Origin: Bacteroidota bacterium
Lineage (GTDB): Bacteria; Bacteroidota; Bacteroidia; Bacteroidales; VadinHA17
Length of the DNA stretch: 10,024 nucleotides
Assembly: GCA_030642585.1 (NCBI GenBank)
Contig: DAOWNN010000057.1
Coordinates: 1 to 10,024 of the forward strand
Direction of reading: 5' to 3'
Below the pieces are notes generated by a model that made no database searches, was not told where the DNA came from, and was given only the letters and a program-made list of their open reading frames with translations. The number at the start of each line of letters is the position of its first letter. Position 1 is the first letter of the stretch. Positions 5,516 to 10,024 of the stretch are shown here, one piece after another. The position numbers and the translations under genes are program-made.

Positions 5516-6730
5516 TTAGAGTTTGTTAATTCTTTTTTCTATCTCCTCAATTCGACGTGCAAAGTAAATACTTTTTTCCGGAAATTTCAAACTTAATTCC
5601 TGGTAGAAAAAAATTGCCTTGGAATAATACCCCTGCTTGACATAAATATTTGCCAGAGTCTCAGTAAAAAGGCCATCCCTGTCAGCAATACTTGCAGCAG
5701 ACATATCTTCTTTCTCATCATAGTCATCATTATTGGGTTGAATCCGTGGATTCTCCAAAATAAATTTATCAATGATCTCACGCTGACTTGAAACAGGCTT
5801 TTTCTCTCCCCCGGAAAGACTTTCATTGCCTCCCTCCGAAGGTGTAGTTATAAGCATGTTTAACCAGGATTCGAAAGAGTGAATTTCTCCCTTAAAATCT
5901 GTTTTGTCGTCAATTTCTTCTGACTCAATTCGACTTTCCATTTCAACTTTAGAAGAAGAAGTTGTTTCTTCCTCCTCATGATTCCCGATGCTCTTCTCTT
6001 CATTTCCAGTATTTTCATTATCTATAGGATAATCCAGATCCAGAAGAGAATCTTCCTTATATAAAACATCTTTTTGTTCCTCACCAGGCAGGTATTCAGC
6101 ATCACTGTAAAGATCATCTACTTCTTTCTCATCCCCCAGCAGGAGCAACTCTCCTGCTTCACTAAAACTTTCTTCCTGCTTCGATTCTTCTTTCTTCACT
6201 TCCGGAAAACTTTCTCCACGAATTTCAGCAAGACGTCTTTCAACTTGCGTCCTTAATCCGTCGGCAGATCCTGGTTCATCAGAATCAATATCTTTCTTAA
6301 TTTGAGCTGTTTCACTTACTACTGCCATTATCTCTTTTTCCTCTCCTAAGCTGCCTGGGAGATTTGGTTTTTGAGATTCTTCCGGCGAGTCATCTTCCTC
6401 AGTCTTTTCAATCAAAGGTTCTGTCCCGGCTTCTTCAGGAACAACTTTGGCATCTTCCTCGTCATTTCTCTCAACATGTAATTCTGTCTCCTGGCCAATA
6501 TTCGGAAAAAGCAGGTCATATAAGCGCTCTCTGTCTACCACAATGGCGGATGACTTTTTCAACTGACTTCCAAAGCGAATATGATCTAAATTGTGCAAAT
6601 TTTTCAGAAACAAGAGGTGTCCGGATTGAAAAAACGGAAATTCTTCAATAAGCTCATTGATTTCAGGCAAACTCTTTTTGTCAAGACTTGCGGGGTTTCT
6701 TAAATACGATATAAATTCTTCCCTGTTCAT
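5516..6730 (-). CDS. Acidic protein with C-terminal TPR-like repeat, unknown function
   Basis: This is a 404-residue protein with three visible parts. Residues 1-80 form a predicted helical head (MNREEFISYL..., SLPEINELIEEFPFFQSGHLL, RERLYDLLF). Residues 80-345 are a long, low-complexity, strongly acidic stretch full of Glu/Asp/Ser, probably disordered. Residues 355-404 contain a TPR-like helix pair: F-T-E-T-L-A-N-I-Y-V-K-Q-G-Y-Y-S-K-A, then F-Y-Q-E-L-S-L-K-F-P-E-K-S. There is no signal peptide or membrane helix, so it is likely cytoplasmic. It lies 11 bases upstream of secG and probably forms one transcript with it. From memory, a gene of this kind stands between lptE and secG in many Bacteroidetes, which hints at an envelope or export link; no function is assigned. 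The start codon is preceded by a repeat-filled gap rather than by lptE directly. Confidence 0.8.
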   Translation of the reverse strand: MNREEFISYLRNPASLDKKSLPEINELIEEFPFFQSGHLLFLKNLHNLDHIRFGSQLKKSSAIVVDRERLYDLLFPNIGQETELHVERNDEEDAKVVPEEAGTEPLIEKTEEDDSPEESQKPNLPGSLGEEKEIMAVVSETAQIKKDIDSDEPGSADGLRTQVERRLAEIRGESFPEVKKEESKQEESFSEAGELLLLGDEKEVDDLYSDAEYLPGEEQKDVLYKEDSLLDLDYPIDNENTGNEEKSIGNHEEEETTSSSKVEMESRIESEEIDDKTDFKGEIHSFESWLNMLITTPSEGGNESLSGGEKKPVSSQREIIDKFILENPRIQPNNDDYDEKEDMSAASIADRDGLFTETLANIYVKQGYYSKAIFFYQELSLKFPEKSIYFARRIEEIEKRINKL

Positions 6731-7098
6731 AATTGGCTTTGCTAAACGTCATGCCACCTTTCATGGCACTTCCCATTCTTTTACTTCATATTTTCCAAAC
6801 ACTTCCAGGTCCTCAGTTACTCACTTCTCGTGAGCTCGTCCTCATTTCCTGTCAGTAAGCATGGCATTTATTCTGGGTTCGGACGCTGAAAGGTTTTACT
6901 TTCCTGCAAACCCTTCAACTTTTCAACTATTGAATTACTAGTATTAATCATTTATCTTTGTTAGCTTACTTCGCACCTTCACCCTGTGAAATAATCCCGA
7001 TGTATCGGGATTACTACAAAGTAGTATTTCACAGGGCAGGGGGCCACCCCTAAAAAGCTGCTCGTGAACAATTTTATTCACTTCGCTTGATAAAATTG
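6731..7098. repeat. 368-base gene-free gap of mixed intergenic repeats
   Basis: No gene is supported here. Going left to right, 6751-6775 holds an inverted pair TGCCA/TGGCA, and about 6908-6927 holds the repeated CTTCAACTTTTCAACT block (GTTGAA repeated on the minus strand). A three-way-junction palindrome occupies 6982-7036, a small AGGGG/CCCCT hairpin 7038-7051, and a long AT-rich hairpin 7067-7100. The gap splits lptE from the TPR-secG pair. It may hold a promoter for that pair, but none stands out. Confidence 0.6.
6982..7036. repeat. Three-way-junction palindrome
   Basis: An outer stem CCCTGTGAAAT (6982-6992) with ATTTCACAGGG (7026-7036) encloses two adjoining hairpins. The first is AATCCCGAT-GT-ATCGGGATT (6993-7012) and the second is ACTAC-AAA-GTAGT (7013-7025). 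Every base between the outer arms belongs to one of the two hairpins, so the junction has no unpaired base. The first inner hairpin resembles a TCCCGAT..ATCGGGA palindrome that I recall as common in Bacteroidota intergenic DNA; it may have inserted into the simpler outer repeat. Confidence 0.75.
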
Positions 7099-7100
7099 TT
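7067..7100. repeat. AT-rich hairpin overlapping the lptE stop codon
   Basis: AACAATTTTAT (7067-7077) and ATAAAATTGTT (7090-7100) form an 11-base-pair stem around a 12-base loop. The right arm overlaps the lptE stop codon (7099-7101). There is no T-tract after it on the minus strand, so it is not a classical intrinsic terminator. It could still protect the 3' end of the sigma-54 activator-lptE transcript or act as a weak terminator. Confidence 0.6.
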
Positions 7101-7620
7101 ACCAATTCACAAATGCCTGGTTAAAAATATCCTCCGTAATTTGTTTCAAAATCGCTACCACCAATTCCTCCTCTACATCACTTAGATCATTAGAACTATC
7201 GTAATCCTGGTATCTGTTAAACACTTTTTCAAAGTCTTGTTCGGAGTCAATAATATTGGTAAACTTCACTCTAATACCAATTGTAAAACGATTCATGGCA
7301 GCCCTGTCGTCTCCGGTAATTGCCAATGGACTCGTACGATATTCCACTATCTCTCCCTCAAAATTCACATCGCCACTACTCGACATAAAAACAAGATTAG
7401 TCTGGTCTCTGATTTTGTCCCTGAGAGCATCTGAAAAATCCTGGCTTAAAGTTGGATTGACAATATTTGCCCGGTTTGGAAAAAGTTGAACTGCTACAGT
7501 TTTTACTTCGGGTGAAATAGATGCACCCGAAAAGGAATAACTAACCTTACACCCATTTAAAAAAGGCAATAATAACAATCCTAATAAAACCAGGTAATAA
7601 CTCTTAATTCCGGATAGCAT
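7099..7620 (-). CDS. lptE: LPS-assembly lipoprotein LptE
   Basis: LptE is the outer-membrane lipoprotein that plugs the LptD barrel and helps insert LPS into the outer leaflet. The 173-residue protein has a lipoprotein signal peptide: a hydrophobic core at 9-20, then the lipobox L21-N-G-C24, so Cys24 is the lipidated residue. The mature part opens with V-S-Y-S-F-S-G-A-S-I-S, followed by V-K-T-V-A-V-Q-L-F-P-N and a helix with S-Q-D-F-S-D-A-L-R-D-K-I. This matches the Bacteroidetes LptE pattern as I know it. Length is normal. It lies 31 bases after the sigma-54 activator gene on the same strand, so they are very likely co-transcribed. The identification rests on motif pattern plus context. Confidence 0.88.
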   Translation of the reverse strand: MLSGIKSYYLVLLGLLLLPFLNGCKVSYSFSGASISPEVKTVAVQLFPNRANIVNPTLSQDFSDALRDKIRDQTNLVFMSSSGDVNFEGEIVEYRTSPLAITGDDRAAMNRFTIGIRVKFTNIIDSEQDFEKVFNRYQDYDSSNDLSDVEEELVVAILKQITEDIFNQAFVNW

Positions 7621-7651
7621 ATTTTATCTTATAAAGCTTCAATTTTCAATA

Positions 7652-8878
7652 TTAATTCAATCCATACTCTTTAATCTTTCTATAGAGAGTCCGTTCTGAA
7701 ATCCCCAATTCAACTGCAGCCTGTTTCCTTTTTCCATGATATTTTTCCAGTGCCTTTGTAATCATTTCTATCTCTTTTTCCTCCAGAGATAATGATTCTT
7801 CGATAATTTCTTCTGTGTCCTGTATATTTGGATTCTGCTCTTTCTTTACTTCCATTTCAGGCGAAACATTTGCTTTCTGCTCTTCCATACTCTGATAAAG
7901 CTTACGAACAGTGTTCGCATGGGTTCCCTGCAGATCAGAATCATTGTAGCCATTCTGAAGTAAATCGGCAACCAGTTTCTTGAGATCATTCATATCACTT
8001 TTCATGTCAAACAAGATCTTATAAAGGATCTCTCTCTCCGAGGAAAATGATGCCTGATCTACCTTCTGAATCAGGGCAGGAAGTTTAACATTCTGGTAAT
8101 CGGGGAGATACTTTTTGATTTTAGACTCATCTATATCCCTGCTTTCCTCAATTATAGACACCTGTTCTGCTATATTCTTAAGCTGCCTGATATTCCCTGG
8201 CCATCGGTAATTTTCCAGAACAGCTTTGGCTTCAGAATTAAGAACAATAGGCGGCATGCGATAATTGTCAGCAAAATCTCTGGCGAATTTACGGAACAAC
8301 AAAGATATATCTTCTCCCCTCTCCCTTAATGAGGGAATGCTTATAGGTACAGTATTAAGCCTGTAGTAAAGATCTTCACGAAATTTACCATTCTGGACGG
8401 CCTGGATTATATCGATATTTGTAGCTGCAATTACCCGTACATTTATCTTCTGTACATTGGATGATCCCACACGAATGAATTCCCCGGTTTCAAGAACCCT
8501 GAGCAGTCGAACTTGAGTGGACAGAGGTAGTTCAGCCACTTCATCAAGAAATATGGTTCCTCCGTTTGCAACCTCAAAGTATCCTTTTCGACTATCAATT
8601 GCTCCTGTAAAAGCACCCTTTTCATGTCCAAACAATTCTGAGTCAATAGTGCCTTCGGGGATGGCACCACAATTCACGGCAATATATTTCCCATGCTTCC
8701 TGGAACTAGACTGATGAATAATCTGTGGAAATACTTCCTTGCCGCTTCCGCTTTCACCCGATATAAGAACAGATAAATCAGTCGAAGCAACCTGAACCGC
8801 AATATCGATGGCCCGGTTTAAACCAGGAAAATCACCTACAATACCAAATCTTTGTTTTATCTTTTGTATTTCTTGCAT
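7652..8878 (-). CDS. Sigma-54-dependent transcriptional activator (AAA+ with Fis-type DNA-binding domain)
   Basis: This protein opens sigma-54 promoters by ATP hydrolysis. In its 408 residues the AAA+ domain starts almost at the N-terminus (about 10-240). It shows Walker A G41-E-S-G-S-G-K-E48, the sigma-54-contacting loop G88-A-F-T-G-A93, Walker B G107-T-I-F-L-D-E113, A-A-T-N (151-154), the F-R-E-D-L-Y-Y-R-L segment (166-174) with arginine fingers, and sensor II W226-P-G-N-I-R231. A Gln/Glu-rich linker (about 260-360) leads to a Fis-type helix-turn-helix (A-A-V-E-L-G-I-S-E-R-T-L-Y-R-K, 387-401). There is no receiver, GAF or PAS domain, so the input signal is unclear; control may act through expression or a partner. 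It heads the transcript that includes lptE and diverges from kdsB. From memory, an activator at this position is common in Bacteroidetes. Confidence 0.95.
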   Translation of the reverse strand: MQEIQKIKQRFGIVGDFPGLNRAIDIAVQVASTDLSVLISGESGSGKEVFPQIIHQSSSRKHGKYIAVNCGAIPEGTIDSELFGHEKGAFTGAIDSRKGYFEVANGGTIFLDEVAELPLSTQVRLLRVLETGEFIRVGSSNVQKINVRVIAATNIDIIQAVQNGKFREDLYYRLNTVPISIPSLRERGEDISLLFRKFARDFADNYRMPPIVLNSEAKAVLENYRWPGNIRQLKNIAEQVSIIEESRDIDESKIKKYLPDYQNVKLPALIQKVDQASFSSEREILYKILFDMKSDMNDLKKLVADLLQNGYNDSDLQGTHANTVRKLYQSMEEQKANVSPEMEVKKEQNPNIQDTEEIIEESLSLEEKEIEMITKALEKYHGKRKQAAVELGISERTLYRKIKEYGLN

Positions 8879-8905
8879 TTCTATTATTAAGCTTCAATAA
8901 TATTG

Positions 8906-8937
8906 CGAAATTAGCTAATTTTTAAGGATTTTTGAAA
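8906..8937 (-). promoter_or_regulatory. Possible promoter of the sigma-54 activator-lptE transcript
   Basis: On the minus strand TTTC (8937-8934) is followed after 20 bases by TAATTTCG (8913-8906). Each box has one mismatch to the Bacteroidota consensus TTTG / TAnnTTTG, and the spacing is right. The start codon is 27 bases further on. This is a plausible but unproven promoter in the 181-base divergent region shared with kdsB. Confidence 0.35.
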
Positions 8938-8989
8938 TACTTATGTTGGCGGTTTATGTCATTTCGGTTTTTTATGTGTTTGATATTTG

Positions 8990-8997
8990 TAAATTTG
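8990..8997 (+). promoter_or_regulatory. Possible -7 box for kdsB
   Basis: TAAATTTG matches the TAnnTTTG consensus exactly and lies 62 bases before the kdsB start codon, within the divergent intergenic region. No clear TTTG is found at 19-21 bases upstream, although TTTG repeats occur closer in, so the call stays tentative. Confidence 0.35.
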
Positions 8998-9059
8998 TCA
9001 GATCAGGATGCTCCACTCGAAACATTTATTAAGCATTACTATTATTTAAACTTATTTAA

Positions 9060-9833
9060 ATGAACATATTAGGTATAATCCCGGCTCGTTTTCAATCCTC
9101 CCGTTTCCCGGGTAAGCCCCTGGTAAAAATTGATGGCAAAACCATGATCCACAGGGTATGGGAACAGTCTTCAAAAGTCCTGAATCACATTGTTGTAGCC
9201 ACCGATGATGAAGGTATAAAAAAAGAAGTGGAGTCTTTTGGGGGAATTGCCCTTATGACAGATTCAAAACATAAAACCGGGACAGACAGGTGTGCAGAGG
9301 CCCTGTTAAGTTATCAGAAAACCCATTCGGTGAATTTCGATATTGTGCTTAACATACAGGGAGATGAACCCTTTATTGACCCTGAACAGATCAGGCAACT
9401 AATAGCTGTTTTTCAGGAAGACACTATACAGATCGGCACCCTGGTTAAAGTAATCAAAGATCAGGAGGAATTAATGGATCCCAACCAGCCAAAAGTTGTT
9501 CTTGATAAGTATCAATCTGCTCTGTATTTTAGTCGAAGTCCGATTCCTTATATTCAAAATGAAAAACAGGGAAATTGGTTGGAAAAGCATGATTTTTTTA
9601 AGCATGTTGGGATGTATGGATATAAATCAAATATCCTTCTGGAAATTTCAAAATTGAAAAAAACCATCCTGGAACAGGCAGAATCTCTTGAACAGTTACG
9701 TTGGCTTGAATCGGGGTATGAAATACACACTGCGGTTACCGACATTGATTCATTTTCAGTTGATAACATACAAGATCTGGAGAAAATCAAAGAAAAAGGG
9801 CTGTTCATGAATTATGAATTGCCTTCTATTTAA
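9060..9833 (+). CDS. kdsB: 3-deoxy-manno-octulosonate cytidylyltransferase (CMP-Kdo synthetase)
   Basis: KdsB joins CTP and Kdo to give CMP-Kdo, the activated sugar used to build the LPS inner core in the cytoplasm. The 257-residue protein is full length. The nucleotide-binding signature I-P-A-R-F-Q-S-S-R-F-P-G-K-P-L spans 7-21, followed by V-V-A-T-D-D (45-50), the H-K-T-G-T-D-R motif (71-77), and N-I-Q-G-D-E-P-F (98-105) with the metal-binding aspartate D102. Y-F-S-R-S-P-I-P-Y (156-164), H-V-G-M-Y-G-Y (182-188), E-S-L-E-Q-L-R-W (208-215) and D235 (V-D-N-I-Q-D-L) complete the active site. The gene diverges from the sigma-54 activator gene. A role next to lptE in the same LPS pathway is fitting, though shared regulation is not shown. 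Confidence 0.97.
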   Translation: MNILGIIPARFQSSRFPGKPLVKIDGKTMIHRVWEQSSKVLNHIVVATDDEGIKKEVESFGGIALMTDSKHKTGTDRCAEALLSYQKTHSVNFDIVLNIQGDEPFIDPEQIRQLIAVFQEDTIQIGTLVKVIKDQEELMDPNQPKVVLDKYQSALYFSRSPIPYIQNEKQGNWLEKHDFFKHVGMYGYKSNILLEISKLKKTILEQAESLEQLRWLESGYEIHTAVTDIDSFSVDNIQDLEKIKEKGLFMNYELPSI

Positions 9834-9840
9834 GATATTA

Positions 9841-9869
9841 TTCACCCCCATTCGGGGATGAAGCATTTT
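9841..9869 (+). terminator. Hairpin terminator candidate after kdsB
   Basis: The sequence TTCA-c-CCCC (9841-9849) pairs with GGGG-a-TGAA (9854-9862) around the loop ATTC, with one C-A mismatch. It begins eight bases after the kdsB stop codon. The T-run that follows is short (TTTT, 9866-9869), so termination may be only partly efficient. Confidence 0.5.
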
Positions 9870-10024
9870 CTATAGCAGCACCATCCCCCCTGATCCCGGA
9901 GTACCGGAACCAGGAGGGTTATTCAAATATTGCCCTGTCAGGCATACGCGTCAACTTAAGAAGAGTTTTGTCTGTACCTGAATCAATTGGAGGCTTTAAA
10001 CTATAAGATAGGATTTATAAAAAC
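9870..10024. other. Unassigned tail at right edge
   Basis: No gene is supported. Short open frames exist on both strands, for example about 30 codons on the minus strand ending at 9919 and about 35 codons on the plus strand ending at 10006, but neither has a recognisable motif or start. A G+C-rich patch with CCGG repeats lies at 9885-9920. The stretch may be a promoter region or the edge of an adjacent gene. Confidence 0.3.

Noticed and set aside
6074..6651. Open frames on the plus strand opposite the acidic TPR-like gene
   Set aside because: They mirror the Glu/Asp-rich codons of the real gene (giving Phe/Leu/Ser-rich peptides) and have no coding support.
6780..6830. Minus-strand stretch that reads EDLEVFGKYEVKEWEVP in one frame
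   Set aside because: Only about 18 codons between stops; it looks peptide-like but lies in a repeat-filled gap and is most likely chance.
9841..9930. Minus-strand frame giving a Gly/Pro/Ser-rich peptide, which would be longer if one G were added to the G-run
   Set aside because: It would need a frameshift, has another stop shortly upstream, and is easily produced by G/C-rich low-complexity DNA.
9919..10010. Short minus-strand frame at the right edge that ends at 9919
   Set aside because: About 30 codons, bounded by a stop upstream inside the window, with no motif and no start; not supported as a gene.

Overview
The window comes from an AT-rich member of the Bacteroidota, most likely near the Bacteroidales/Marinilabiliales. 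This placement is inferred from gene content: a Bacteroidetes-type LptE, an orphan sigma-54 activator next to lptE, secG next to groES-groEL, no clear Shine-Dalgarno sequences, and possible promoters of the TAnnTTTG type. It also rests on the palindromic intergenic repeats common in this phylum. No plasmid, phage, CRISPR or intact insertion sequence is visible.

Layout. A repeat-rich leader (1-275) precedes a Tat-signal class V aminotransferase on the plus strand (276-1565). A 390-base gene-free stretch (1566-1955) follows and is built as nested inverted repeats. Everything from 1956 to 8878 is on the minus strand. In transcription order (right to left) it holds a sigma-54 activator, lptE, a 368-base repeat-filled gap, an acidic TPR-like protein, secG, a terminator, groES, groEL, a terminator, and a secreted DUF4412-like protein. 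kdsB (9060-9833) diverges from the sigma-54 activator gene and is followed by a hairpin terminator candidate and a short unassigned tail.

How the genes fit together. Most of the window is cell-envelope and protein-folding housekeeping. KdsB activates Kdo for LPS core synthesis, LptE helps place LPS in the outer membrane, SecG belongs to the inner-membrane translocon, and GroES/GroEL fold cytosolic proteins. The sigma-54 activator lies immediately upstream of lptE and is probably co-transcribed with it; its targets cannot be read from the sequence.

Most notable points. (1) groES is split by an apparent one-base deletion in an A-run, so it reads as a 56-residue truncated product, while the rest of a normal GroES continues in the -1 frame. 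(2) A short mobile-looking palindrome with arms CCTGCCTG/CAGGCAGG occurs three times, plus one shorter variant, each inside a different host repeat that reads as continuous once the palindrome is removed. (3) A 55-base element after lptE can fold into a three-way junction with no unpaired base at the junction. I see no convincing new multi-gene system; the unusual content is in the non-coding repeats and the groES lesion.
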